Source: Frateuria soli (lineage in GTDB: Bacteria > Pseudomonadota > Gammaproteobacteria > Xanthomonadales > Rhodanobacteraceae). From it: a stretch of DNA of 64,000 bases. Positions within the stretch are counted from its first letter, which is position 1, and every line of letters begins with the position of its first letter. Below the pieces are notes generated by a model. That model was given only the letters and a program-made list of their open reading frames with translations. It had not been told where the DNA came from and ran no database searches. The DNA lies in NCBI RefSeq assembly GCF_021117385.1, contig NZ_CP088252.1, positions 3,366,001 through 3,430,000 of the forward strand, written 5' to 3'. This document shows, piece after piece, positions 28,991 through 37,766 of this stretch. Both the position numbers and the translations under genes were made by a program.

Positions 28991-30292
28991 CTAGGGTGCG
29001 GTCGGCGCTTCGCGCAGTGGCCGGTTCGCCAGATAGCCCACGCGAACGGCCAGCCCGAGCACCAGGAAAAAGAAGAACGACTGCGACATCACGCGATAGA
29101 ACACGCTCTCGCCCAGCGCGCACAGCAAGTACAGCAAGGCGATCGCCAGGCCGGCGGTGGCGGTCGCGGCAACCGCGTCGTCGTCGTCGCGCATCCAACG
29201 GGTGAAATAGCGCAGGGCCAGCACGAACACGGCCAGCACCGCCAACAGCAGGGGCAGGCCACCGGTTGCCAGCGCGCGCAGGTATTCGTTGTGCGGCTGG
29301 TTGTAGCGGGCGATCGACGCGTCACTGCGGCCGGCGGCGATCTCGGCCTGCGCGTAGCGCGCATACTGGTCCACGCCGACGCCCGCCAGCGGATGCTCGC
29401 CGAAGGCGCGCAGCGCAGTGCGCCACATCTCCAGGCGCTCGCCGACCGAGCCGTCGGGGTCACCCTGGTCGAAGCCGGCGACCTCCTGCTGGATGGTGGT
29501 GAAGCGGCCCAGCATGGCGCCGTGCAGCGTGGCGGTAGCGATCGCGCCACCCAGGCAGACCACGCCGCCGAGCGCCAGGCACCAGCGCCAGCGGCGGGTG
29601 CGGCGCGCCTGGACCAGGAGCACCAGCAGGAACGCCGGCACGAAGGCCAGCAACGGACCGCGGCTCTGCGTCAGCAGCGCGCCATACATGCCGAAGGCCA
29701 TGCCGGCGCCATGCAGCCACCAGCGCCAGCTGCCCGCCCGGGCGCGCAGCCACTGCACCAGCGCCATCAGCGCCAGTCCGAGCAACAGCGTGGCGCATTC
29801 GATCGCGCTCGAGTCGCCCCCGTTGAGCCCATAGGCGCGTTCCACGCCCAGCCAGTAATGCTGCACCAGGCACACCGCGCCCAGCACGATGGCGGTCAGG
29901 CTGAAGCCGGACCACACCACCGGCATGCACAGCGGCCGTGCGAACACCGCCGCCACCACCACGTACAGCAGCACGTGGGCGGTATGGTCCAGCGGTCGCC
30001 AGCCCAGCCCGTGCCAGAGCACGTTGACCGTCTCCAGTGCGATCAGCAGCACCGCGGCGACCACCACCGTGGCGGCGGCGCGATAGGCTTGGCGCACCGG
30101 CGCGCGCCAGAGCAGGCCCAGGCCACAGAGGAACAGCAATGCGGCCGGCAGCGCCTTGACGTCCGGTTCCACCGAAAAGGACAGCGGCATCAGCGCTACC
30201 AGCGCCGAGAGGGTCCAGTCAGGCCATGCATGCCAGGTGGCGGGTACGCGTTCCTGGTGGACCTGCATCACGTCGCGGCTGCGCGCGCTCAT
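28991..30292 (-). CDS. O-antigen ligase family protein (WaaL-like)
   Basis: Polytopic inner-membrane protein of 433 residues with about 12 helices. The large periplasmic loop has the Wzy/WaaL hallmark region LLTQSRGPLLAF and, later, HPLAGVGVDQYARYA with QPHNEYLRALATGG, where the conserved His lies. It likely transfers undecaprenyl-linked glycan to lipid A-core. The ATG at 30292 overlaps the stop of the upstream transferase gene (ATGA). It could instead be a polymerase (Wzy); single-gene evidence does not separate these. Confidence 0.82.
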   Translation of the reverse strand: MSARSRDVMQVHQERVPATWHAWPDWTLSALVALMPLSFSVEPDVKALPAALLFLCGLGLLWRAPVRQAYRAAATVVVAAVLLIALETVNVLWHGLGWRPLDHTAHVLLYVVVAAVFARPLCMPVVWSGFSLTAIVLGAVCLVQHYWLGVERAYGLNGGDSSAIECATLLLGLALMALVQWLRARAGSWRWWLHGAGMAFGMYGALLTQSRGPLLAFVPAFLLVLLVQARRTRRWRWCLALGGVVCLGGAIATATLHGAMLGRFTTIQQEVAGFDQGDPDGSVGERLEMWRTALRAFGEHPLAGVGVDQYARYAQAEIAAGRSDASIARYNQPHNEYLRALATGGLPLLLAVLAVFVLALRYFTRWMRDDDDAVAATATAGLAIALLYLLCALGESVFYRVMSQSFFFFLVLGLAVRVGYLANRPLREAPTAP

Positions 30293-32013
30293 TCGGGCAC
30301 CCTGGCGTCGGCCGCCTCGGCGGAAGCATCGGGCACACAGCCGGGGATCACCGCATCGGCCTTGAACAGCCACCACTCACGGCGGTTGGCGTGGCCCAGG
30401 TCGATGGCGCGGTCGCGGCGCACGCACGCGCCCATGGCCGGCTCCTGCACGAACAGCCAGCGGTGCGCCGGATCGGCCGCCTGCCAGGCGACCGCGTCGG
30501 CGTACTGCCGCGTCCACGGCCGGGTGAAACCGAAGTCCTTTGCCGGGCGGTCGAGCATGAGCAGGTTCTGTTCCTTCCATGCGACCAGGCCGACCTCGTC
30601 GCCCGGCGTCATCTGCGCACGCACCTTGGCCATCAGGCCGGCGGCGGAACTCGAATCGTTGAGCCGCGGCGCGATGCCGAGGCTCCAGCCCAGCCACAGC
30701 GCGGCCATGCCGCCGCACACCGCCCATGCGGCGCCGCGCAGGCGCAGCACGGCGACCAGCGCCAGCTGGGTTGCGCCGATCGCGGCCAGCCAGCCGAACA
30801 GGGCCTGCGCGCCATCGTCGAAGCCGCGCCGGGCGGCCCACTGCGTGGCGAACGGCGGATGCGCGATGAGCGCATACACACCTGCCACCAGCAGCAGCGT
30901 GCCCAGCAGCCCGATGAAGGCCAGCCCCGCCGCGCGCAGCCAGCGTGTCTGCAGCAGCTCGCCGACCCAGGGCGCGCTGGCCAGCGCGACCATCGGCAGC
31001 GCCGGCAGGATGTAGACGTCGCGCTTGCCCGCCGGAATGGAAAAGAACACCAGCACCAGCGCAACCCAGGCCAGCGGCAGCATCAGCCGCGCGTCCTTCG
31101 CCTTCAGCGCGCGCCACCAGCGCGGCAGCGTGCCCGGATAGGTCAGCGACAGCGGCAACCAGCTGAACAGCACGATCGGCAGGTAGTAGAGCGGCGAGTG
31201 GATGTGACCCCACGAGTTGGCGTAGCGGTCGGCCGTCTGGTGAAACAGGATGTCGCGCACGTAGGCGGCGTACGCCGGGTTCTCCGTATGCGCGCGGGCC
31301 GCCAGCAGCATCGGCACCAGCCACAGCGCGATCGCCGCCAGCACGGCGAGCAGGCCCAGCCACCAGCGCATGGCCTGGCCGCGGCCCATCCGGGCCACGC
31401 CGTTCCAGCCGCGGCGCACCGCGAACACGTAGGGAACCAGCAGCAGCAGCGGCAGGAAGCCTACGCCCTTGGTGATCACGCCCAGCCCCGCACAGAAGCA
31501 GCCCAGCCAGTACGCCCGCCAGTCGGGCCCCAGCAGCATGTGCCGCAGCAGGCCCCAATTGCCGGCGGTGATCAGGAACATCACCAGTGGATCGATCTGC
31601 GCGCGCTTGACCTGGTAGACGAACTGGAACGCCAGCAGCAGGCCGGCGGCCGCGTAGAGGCCTGTCTGCCGGTTCCACAGCCGCCGGCCGAGGTCGTAGA
31701 CCAGGGCCAGGCTGCCGAGCGCGGCCAACAGCGAGGGCAGCAGGAAGGCGATCCGCCAGTTGCGCACGATTTCGAAGCTGGCCGCCTCGGTCCACATCAG
31801 CACGGGCGGCTTGTCGGCATAGAGCTCGCTGCCCCGGTGCGGGAACAGCCAGTCGCCGCCTTCGACCATCTGCTTGGCGGCCAGCGTGAAGCGCGGCTCG
31901 TCCGAAGGCCAGGGGTCACGCATGCCGATGCCGGCGCCGATCACCACCAGGGCGATCAGCATCAACAGCCAGAAGCGGCGGCGGTCGTGTGGCGAGGCGT
32001 GGGCAAGGGGCAT
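30289..32013 (-). CDS. ArnT-like glycosyltransferase (family 39/83)
   Basis: A protein of 574 residues with about 12 helices and a periplasmic C-terminal domain. The first periplasmic loop has the catalytic acidic pair in PWPSDEPRFTLAAKQM, followed by ELYADKPPVLMW, as in ArnT. ArnT moves 4-amino-4-deoxy-L-arabinose from undecaprenyl phosphate to lipid A, but related enzymes use other sugars, so the substrate is open. It heads the glycan block, 62 bases after rsmB, and is coupled to the ligase gene. Confidence 0.83.
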   Translation of the reverse strand: MPLAHASPHDRRRFWLLMLIALVVIGAGIGMRDPWPSDEPRFTLAAKQMVEGGDWLFPHRGSELYADKPPVLMWTEAASFEIVRNWRIAFLLPSLLAALGSLALVYDLGRRLWNRQTGLYAAAGLLLAFQFVYQVKRAQIDPLVMFLITAGNWGLLRHMLLGPDWRAYWLGCFCAGLGVITKGVGFLPLLLLVPYVFAVRRGWNGVARMGRGQAMRWWLGLLAVLAAIALWLVPMLLAARAHTENPAYAAYVRDILFHQTADRYANSWGHIHSPLYYLPIVLFSWLPLSLTYPGTLPRWWRALKAKDARLMLPLAWVALVLVFFSIPAGKRDVYILPALPMVALASAPWVGELLQTRWLRAAGLAFIGLLGTLLLVAGVYALIAHPPFATQWAARRGFDDGAQALFGWLAAIGATQLALVAVLRLRGAAWAVCGGMAALWLGWSLGIAPRLNDSSSAAGLMAKVRAQMTPGDEVGLVAWKEQNLLMLDRPAKDFGFTRPWTRQYADAVAWQAADPAHRWLFVQEPAMGACVRRDRAIDLGHANRREWWLFKADAVIPGCVPDASAEAADARVPE

Positions 32014-32075
32014 GCGGCGATCCGTGCGGAACAGCAGACGTTGTAACCGGGCTGGGCTTACCTGGCGCTGAGCCG

Positions 32076-33371
32076 CTACTGCTTTTCGAGCACGGCATAG
32101 TACATGCCGTCCAGGTCGCCATCGCCGGGCAGGATCTGCCAGCCGACCGCGGCGGGCTGGCCCACCGCCAGGGTGACCGGCAGCGAGCGTGCGTCGGCCG
32201 CATGGGCGAGCAGGGTCTGTATCGCCACCTCGTTCTCTGCGCGCAGCAGCGAACAGGTGGCATAGACCAGCTTGCCGCCCGGCCTGAGCAACGGCCAGAG
32301 CGCAGCGAGGATGCGCTGCTGCAGTGCGGCCAGCGTGGGGATGTCGCTCTCGCGACGATGCAGCCGCACGTCGGGTCGGCGTCGGAGCACGCCGGTGGCC
32401 GAGCAGGGTGCGTCGATGAGGATGCGGTCGTAGGGCTGCCCGTCCCACCAGGCGGACGGCTCGGCGGCATCGCCCGCAACGAGGTTCGCGTGCAGGCCGA
32501 GGCGGTCGAGGTTCTGGCCGATCCGACGCAGGCGGGAAGGGTCCGAATCCAGTGCGGTCAGGGCCAGGTCGGTGCGTTCGAGCAGGTGGCAGGCCTTGCC
32601 GCCAGGCGCGGCGCAGGCATCGAGCACGCGCTGGCCCGGTCGGGCGTCGAGCAGGTCGGCGGCGACCTGGGCGGCACCGTCCTGCACCGCGAACAGGCCC
32701 TCGGCGAAGCCCGGCAGGCGGGTGACATCGCCGCTGTGCGGCAACACGATCGCATCGTCGAGCCAGGGATGCGCCTGGGCCGCCTGGCCGCCCGCGTGCA
32801 GGCGTTCGAGCAGCGCCTCGCGCGTCGTGCGGTGACGGTTGGCGCGCAGCATCAACGGCGGTTCGATGTTGTCGGCGGCAAGCACCGCGTCGGACCGGGC
32901 CGGCCAGTCGCGGGCGATCGCCGCGGCCAGCCAGGCCGGATGCGCGTGACGGGTCGCCGGCGCCGCATCGAGCACGGCCAGCAGGTCCGTTCGTTCGCGC
33001 TGCCAGCGGCGCAGCACGGCGTTCACGAGTCCGGCCAGACGCGGGCGCTTCAGCGCACGGGTGGCCTCGACGGTGGCGGCGACCGCGGCGTAATCCTGCA
33101 GCTGGAGGACCTCCAGCTGCACCAGCCCCAGCACCAGCAGGGCATGGACCTGCGGCTCCTTGCGGCGCAGCGGTTGCTCGAGCAGACGGTCGAGCGCCGG
33201 GTCGAAGCGCAGCCACCAGCGCGCACCTTCGCTGAGCAGGGCCATCAGCAGGGCACGGTCACGCGGGTCGGCGAGCTTGGGCGCGTGGCGTTCCATCGCC
33301 TCGCGCAGCGAGGTGCCGCGCAGGGCGATCTCGGCCAGTGCGATGGCGGCCAGGGCGCGGGTATCGGTCAT
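32076..33371 (-). CDS. rsmB: 16S rRNA (cytosine(967)-C(5))-methyltransferase
   Basis: A protein of 431 residues. An N-terminal NusB-like RNA-binding domain (about 1-135) is followed by the SAM-dependent methyltransferase domain with VLDACAAPGGKACHLLE (SAM loop), DAPCSATG (motif IV Cys) and KLVYATCS (second Cys, the nucleophile region). It methylates C967 of 16S rRNA. The start is the ATG at 33371 (MTDTRALAAIALAEI). Usually it follows fmt closely; here a repeat doublet of about 260 bases has been placed between them. Confidence 0.93.
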   Translation of the reverse strand: MTDTRALAAIALAEIALRGTSLREAMERHAPKLADPRDRALLMALLSEGARWWLRFDPALDRLLEQPLRRKEPQVHALLVLGLVQLEVLQLQDYAAVAATVEATRALKRPRLAGLVNAVLRRWQRERTDLLAVLDAAPATRHAHPAWLAAAIARDWPARSDAVLAADNIEPPLMLRANRHRTTREALLERLHAGGQAAQAHPWLDDAIVLPHSGDVTRLPGFAEGLFAVQDGAAQVAADLLDARPGQRVLDACAAPGGKACHLLERTDLALTALDSDPSRLRRIGQNLDRLGLHANLVAGDAAEPSAWWDGQPYDRILIDAPCSATGVLRRRPDVRLHRRESDIPTLAALQQRILAALWPLLRPGGKLVYATCSLLRAENEVAIQTLLAHAADARSLPVTLAVGQPAAVGWQILPGDGDLDGMYYAVLEKQ

Positions 33372-33447
33372 GGCCACCAGCTCGCTCCTCGCCAACTGCC
33401 GTCGCGGGAGACGGGCTCGCCCACAACGCTCAAGGAACCGCCACTTC

Positions 33448-33631
33448 TGCTCCCTCTCCCCGTCGGGGAGAGGGTTGGGGTGAGGGGCTGGGGCTCGCCC
33501 GAAACGTTTCCGGCCCAAGCGCCGCGCCTCGTCTGTCGCGCAAAGGCTCGCCACGCGCTGGCTGCGCATCTGCGCAAGCCTTGGTCCCTCAGCCCAGCCC
33601 TCTCCCCGACGGGGAGAGGGAGCAACCGCGC
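33448..33631. repeat. REPIN-like doublet between fmt and rsmB
   Basis: Two hairpin units in opposite orientation. The left unit spans about 33448-33491 (CTCTCCCCGTCGGGGAGAG then a G-rich arm GGTTGGGGTGAGGGG). The right unit spans about 33588-33631 (C-rich arm CCCTCAGCCCAGCC then CTCTCCCCGACGGGGAGAG). They are near-perfect reverse complements over about 38 bases and flank about 95 bases. It is the best-preserved copy in the window and interrupts the def-fmt-rsmB operon without disrupting a gene. Confidence 0.8.
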
Positions 33632-33633
33632 GT

Positions 33634-34563
33634 TCACTTGGAAGCCCCCCGCAGTTCCGGGCGGGCGTTGAGGTAGTCGGCCGCACTGATGCGCTTGCCA
33701 CCGGGGCGCTGCACCGCGGTCACGCGTAGCGCACCCTCGCCGCAGGCCAGGTCGATCCCGTCGCGGCTGACGGCGACCACCTGGCCGGGCGCCGCGCCAT
33801 GCTGGCGCTCGATGGCGCGCGCGGCCCAGATCCGCACGCTCTCGCCGGCGATTGCACCCTCGGCGACCGGCCAAGGATCGAATGCGCGCACGGTGCGTTC
33901 CAGTTCGATCGCCGGCCGCGTGAAGTCCAGCTTCGCCTCGGCCTTGTCCAGCTTGTGCGCGTACGTCACGCCGTCATCCGGCTGGCACGTGGCGTCCAGT
34001 ACCTCGCCGGCCAGCGTGCGGCGCAGGCCTTCGGCGAGCACTTCGGCCCCCAGCATCGACAGCCGGTCGTGCAGCGTGCCGCCGGTGTCGTCCGGACCGA
34101 TCGGCGTGCGCTTTTCCAGCAACACCGGGCCGGTGTCCAGGCCCGCTTCCATGCGCATCAGGTCGACGCCGCTCTCGGCATCGCCGGCGAGGATGGCGCG
34201 CTGGATGGGGGCCGCGCCGCGCCAGCGCGGCAGCAGGCTGGCATGCACGTTCCAGCAACCCAGGGTCGGGATCGCCAGCACCTTGCGCGGAAGGATCAGC
34301 CCATAGGCGACCACCACCATCAGGTCCGGCGCGTAGGCGGCCAGCGTGGCCTGGGCCTCGGCCGACTTCAGCGTCTCGGGCTGTTCGACGGGCAGGCCGG
34401 CGTCCAGCGCCGCCTGCTTGACCGGACTGGGCGCGAGCTTGCGGCCGCGGCCGGCAGGGCGATCGGGCTGGGTGTAGACGGCCACCACCTGCGCGCCGCT
34501 GGCGAGGCAGGCTTCCAGGCAGGGGACGGAAAACTCCGGCGTGCCGGCGAAGACGACCCTCAA
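33634..34563 (-). CDS. fmt: Methionyl-tRNA formyltransferase
   Basis: A protein of 309 residues that formylates initiator Met-tRNA. The N-terminal Rossmann domain starts [16 protein letters not shown]; the catalytic region has [20 protein letters not shown] and DTGP. A C-terminal OB-like domain follows. The only start that fits is TTG at 34563, overlapping the def stop in TTGA, so initiation probably depends on ribosomes finishing def. Its stop lies two bases from the repeat doublet. Confidence 0.95.
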   Translation of the reverse strand: MRVVFAGTPEFSVPCLEACLASGAQVVAVYTQPDRPAGRGRKLAPSPVKQAALDAGLPVEQPETLKSAEAQATLAAYAPDLMVVVAYGLILPRKVLAIPTLGCWNVHASLLPRWRGAAPIQRAILAGDAESGVDLMRMEAGLDTGPVLLEKRTPIGPDDTGGTLHDRLSMLGAEVLAEGLRRTLAGEVLDATCQPDDGVTYAHKLDKAEAKLDFTRPAIELERTVRAFDPWPVAEGAIAGESVRIWAARAIERQHGAAPGQVVAVSRDGIDLACGEGALRVTAVQRPGGKRISAADYLNARPELRGASK

Positions 34564-35069
34564 GCGCTGGCCGCCTGCTTGCGCTGCTTCTCCATGCGCT
34601 TGAGCAGCATGTTGCGCTTCAGCGGCGAGAGATAGTCGACGAACACCTTGCCGGCCAGGTGGTCCAGCTCGTGCTGGATGCACACCGCCAGCGGACCCTC
34701 GGCCTCGACCGTGATCTCCTTGCCGTCCGCGTCCTGCGCCTTGACCGTGACCTTCAGCGCACGGGTGACGTCGGCATAGATGCCGGGAAAGGACAGGCAA
34801 CCTTCCTGGTACACCTGGCTGCCTTCCTTGCCCACGATCTGCGCATTGATCAGCGCCAGCGGCTGGTTGCGTTCGTCGCTCATGTCGGCCACCAGCACGC
34901 GTTTGTGCACGTTGACCTGGGTCGCGGCCAGGCCCACGCCGTTGGCGGCGTACATGGTCTGGAACATGTCGGCGACGAACTGCTTCAGCTCGGCGTCGAA
35001 CGCGGTCACCGGCGCGGCCTGGGTGCGCAGGCGCGGGTCGGGAAATTCAAGGATCGAAAGTACGGACAT
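34560..35069 (-). CDS. def: Peptide deformylase
   Basis: A metalloenzyme of 169 residues that removes the N-formyl group from new proteins. All three motifs are present: GVGLAATQ (about 45-52), EGCLSFP (Cys metal ligand) and HELDHL (two His ligands and catalytic Glu). The start [15 protein letters not shown] at 35069 is the standard N-terminus. It is divergent from the lysM gene and is followed by the overlapping fmt gene. Confidence 0.97.
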   Translation of the reverse strand: MSVLSILEFPDPRLRTQAAPVTAFDAELKQFVADMFQTMYAANGVGLAATQVNVHKRVLVADMSDERNQPLALINAQIVGKEGSQVYQEGCLSFPGIYADVTRALKVTVKAQDADGKEITVEAEGPLAVCIQHELDHLAGKVFVDYLSPLKRNMLLKRMEKQRKQAASA

Positions 35070-35200
35070 GTGAGATACCTCGGGCGCCGTCGAAGATGCG
35101 GGCGAATCGGCGTAACCGAAGCCCCGGCGCAAACTAGAATGGGCCTCATTGTACGGCGGCAAGCTCCCGTGCGGCAGGCGATTTTGCCAACTGCTCCCGG

Positions 35201-35228
35201 TTGCGGGCCTTCACCTTTCGGTTACACT
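35201..35228 (+). promoter_or_regulatory. Candidate promoter of the lysM-dprA unit
   Basis: TTGCGG (-35) and TACACT (-10) are separated by 16 bases. The -10 lies 34 bases before the lysM start. Confidence 0.5.
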
Positions 35229-35262
35229 CGCCCGAGCCTCGGGGGTAGGGGAATCTGAGCAT

Positions 35263-36390
35263 ATGATCAAGAAGTCCATCGGGCTGCTGGCCGGCATGCT
35301 GGTCACCGTGGCCGTGTACGCCGCCGGTGCCCAGTTGCGCGCCGATCACCCCGATACCTACACCGTGCGCCGCGGCGACACGCTGTGGGACATTTCGGCC
35401 AAATTCCTTTCCAAGCCGTGGCTGTGGCCGGAGATCTGGCAGGCCAACCCGCAGGTGCGCAATCCGCACCTGATCTACCCGGGCGACGTGCTCAACCTGT
35501 CCTTCATCAACGGGCCGCGGCTCAAGCTCGAGCCGAGCGCGCACCGCGAGGCCGAGGCCGTGCCGGCGATCCCGCTGGACGAGCTGCGCCTGTTCCTCAA
35601 GGACATGCGCGTGATGGACGCCGACGAGGTCAAGTCCTCGCCCTACGTCGTAGGTTTCGAGGAAGCGCGCCTGCGCGGCGCGGTCGGCCAGAACCTGTAC
35701 GTGCGCGGCCTGAAGGCCGAGCCCGGCCAGCGCTTCGCGATCGTGCGCCCGACCCACACCTTCCGCAGCTTTGCCGCCGGCGACGGCGACAACACCACGG
35801 AAGAGGTCGTCGGCCACACCCTCGACAACGACGTGTCGATGATGAAGACGCCGTGGGAAGAGGATTTCCGCGACGACGGCCACTACGGCAAGGGCGAGTC
35901 GCTGGGCGTGGAAGTCAGCGTGATCGGCACCGCCGAAGTGCTGCGCGGAGGCGACCCCTCCACCATGCTGCTGCTCGACGCCACCCAGGAAATCCGCAGC
36001 GGCGACCGCGTGCTGCCGCTGGATGGCCCGGCCTACGATCCCTACTACTACCCGCACGCCCCGCAGTCGATCCCGGACAACGCCCGCGTGATCGCGTTCG
36101 CCGATGCCATGGACGCGGCCGGCCGACGCCAGGTGGTCGCGCTGTCGATCGGTGCGAAGGACGGCGTGGACAACGGCCAGACCTTCGCCCTGTTCCAGCC
36201 CGGCCAGACCATCCACGACGACGTCGCCAGCAGCAGCTGGAGCCGTGGCAGTGGCGAGCATGTGACGCTGCCGGACGAGTTCGTCGGCCACGTGATGGTG
36301 TTCCGCACCTTTGACCGCGTGAGCTACGGTCTGGTGATGGACGGCCTGCGGCCGGTGCATCGCGGCGATCGCCTGGTGATGCCCGACTAA
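35263..36390 (+). CDS. LysM peptidoglycan-binding domain protein
   Basis: A protein of 375 residues with an N-terminal signal peptide (MIKKSIGLLAGMLVTVAVYA), then one LysM domain (DTYTVRRGDTLWDISAKFL, about residues 30-85, with PWLWPEIWQANPQ). The long C-terminal part has no domain I recognise, but is typical of the conserved LysM protein found next to dprA/def in many proteobacteria. It is presumably periplasmic and bound to the cell wall. A good terminator follows at 36417. Confidence 0.88.
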   Translation: MIKKSIGLLAGMLVTVAVYAAGAQLRADHPDTYTVRRGDTLWDISAKFLSKPWLWPEIWQANPQVRNPHLIYPGDVLNLSFINGPRLKLEPSAHREAEAVPAIPLDELRLFLKDMRVMDADEVKSSPYVVGFEEARLRGAVGQNLYVRGLKAEPGQRFAIVRPTHTFRSFAAGDGDNTTEEVVGHTLDNDVSMMKTPWEEDFRDDGHYGKGESLGVEVSVIGTAEVLRGGDPSTMLLLDATQEIRSGDRVLPLDGPAYDPYYYPHAPQSIPDNARVIAFADAMDAAGRRQVVALSIGAKDGVDNGQTFALFQPGQTIHDDVASSSWSRGSGEHVTLPDEFVGHVMVFRTFDRVSYGLVMDGLRPVHRGDRLVMPD

Positions 36391-36416
36391 CCACCGCTTC
36401 GGGGTTATCCGACACG

Positions 36417-36444
36417 ACGGCGTGGCCTCGGCCGCGCCGTTTTT
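36417..36444 (+). terminator. Intrinsic terminator after the lysM gene
   Basis: ACGGCG and CGCCGT form the outer stem, with a GC-rich interior, followed by TTTTT. It lies 27 bases downstream of the lysM stop and just before dprA, so dprA may depend on read-through or its own weak promoter. Confidence 0.65.
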
Positions 36445-36470
36445 CGTCGGGGCCGACCTACACTGGCCGG

Positions 36471-37604
36471 ATGAGTGACACGGATGCACTTCGTGCCTGG
36501 CTGACCCTGTTGCGCACCCCCGGCCTGGGCCTGGCCGCACTGCGCGAGCGCCTGGCGGCGACCGGCGACATCGAGATCGTGCTGGCCGAATTGCGGCGCG
36601 TGCCGGCGAGCCTTGGCGACGCCGCCGGGGCCTGGCTCAAACGTCCGGACGAGGCGCGCCTGGCGGCGGACCTGGCCTGGCTCGCGATGCCCGGCCATCG
36701 CCTGCTCTGCTGCACCGATGCCGACTTCCCTCCGCTGCTCGGGCATATCCCGCAGCCGCCGGCGGCACTGTTCGTCGCCGGCGATTCGTCGCTGCTGCTG
36801 CATCCTCAGGTGGCCATCGTCGGCGCGCGTGGCGCCACCGCTGGTGGCCTGGCACATGCGCGCCGCTTCGCCACGGCCCTCGCCCAGGGCGGCTTCGTGA
36901 TCACCAGCGGCATGGCCGATGGCGTCGATGGCGCCGCCCACGCCGCTGCGCTGGCGACCCATGCGCCCACGATCGCCGTAGTCGGCACCGGCCCCGACCG
37001 CGTCTACCCGCGCAAGCACCAGGCACTGGCGCAGGCGATTGCGGCCCGTGGTGCCGTGGTCAGCGAGTTTCCGCCCGGCACGGCACCGCGGGCGGACCAC
37101 TTCCCCCGCCGCAACCGCCTGATCGCCGGGTTGTCGCTGGGCACGCTGGTGATCGAGGCGGGCTTGAAGTCCGGTTCGCTGATCACCGCGCGGCTGGCCG
37201 GCGAACAGGGTCGCGAGGTCTTCGCCCTGCCCGGCTCGGTGGACAACCCGCTGGCGCGCGGCTGCCACCGGCTGATCCGGGAGGGGGTGCGTCTGGTGGA
37301 GGAGCCGGCCGAGCTGATCGAGGCGCTGGCGCCGGCGGCGCGCGCACTGGGCATGGCGCTGGCTGCGCGGCTGGCCGACGGTCCGGTGCCGAAGACGCCG
37401 GTGCCCGGAACGCCCGCCACGCCGCCGGCCGACCCGGCACACGGCCGCCTGCGCGAGGCACTGGGCCACGATCCGGCCACGCTGGACGAGCTGTCGACCC
37501 GCACCGGCCTGGCGCCGGCCGCATTGTCCTCCATGTTGCTGATGCTGGAGCTGGAGGGCCAGGTGGAAAGCCTGCCCGGCAACCGCTACCAGTGCGTGCC
37601 CTGA
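36471..37604 (+). CDS. dprA: DNA-processing protein DprA
   Basis: A protein of 377 residues that loads RecA on incoming single-stranded DNA during natural transformation. An N-terminal SAM-like helical region precedes the Rossmann core with VAIVGARGATAGG, ITSGMADGVDGAAHAAAL and PPGTAPRADHFPRRNRLIAG. A C-terminal winged-helix domain (about 320-377, with LDELSTRTGLAPAALSSML) is present. Full length and intact. Confidence 0.95.
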   Translation: MSDTDALRAWLTLLRTPGLGLAALRERLAATGDIEIVLAELRRVPASLGDAAGAWLKRPDEARLAADLAWLAMPGHRLLCCTDADFPPLLGHIPQPPAALFVAGDSSLLLHPQVAIVGARGATAGGLAHARRFATALAQGGFVITSGMADGVDGAAHAAALATHAPTIAVVGTGPDRVYPRKHQALAQAIAARGAVVSEFPPGTAPRADHFPRRNRLIAGLSLGTLVIEAGLKSGSLITARLAGEQGREVFALPGSVDNPLARGCHRLIREGVRLVEEPAELIEALAPAARALGMALAARLADGPVPKTPVPGTPATPPADPAHGRLREALGHDPATLDELSTRTGLAPAALSSMLLMLELEGQVESLPGNRYQCVP

Positions 37605-37642
37605 CCGGCAGGCGCCGCCCGCGCCACCGGCCATCGACGGCG

Positions 37643-37665
37643 AAAACCGCGCCGCATCGCGGTTT
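37643..37665 (+). terminator. Hairpin after dprA
   Basis: AAACCGCG-CCGCAT-CGCGGTTT is a perfect 8-bp stem ending in three T residues. It is a modest terminator, 39 bases after the dprA stop. Confidence 0.45.
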
Positions 37666-37766
37666 CACGCGATCCGGCTTGACAGTTCCGGCGAGCGCAT
37701 GGCTCAACTAATAAAGAGTGTGCCCGCCAGACCGGCGGCACGGACGTTTCCGGAACCCCCCGCCCC

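Noticed and set aside
26960-31015. 1351-codon open frame opposite the glycan genes
   Set aside because: Antisense shadow over five recognisable genes; Gln/His/Arg-rich with no fold.
37679-37714. TTGACA ... TAATAA as a topA promoter
   Set aside because: The spacer is 24 bases, too long for sigma-70; no better -10 at the right distance.
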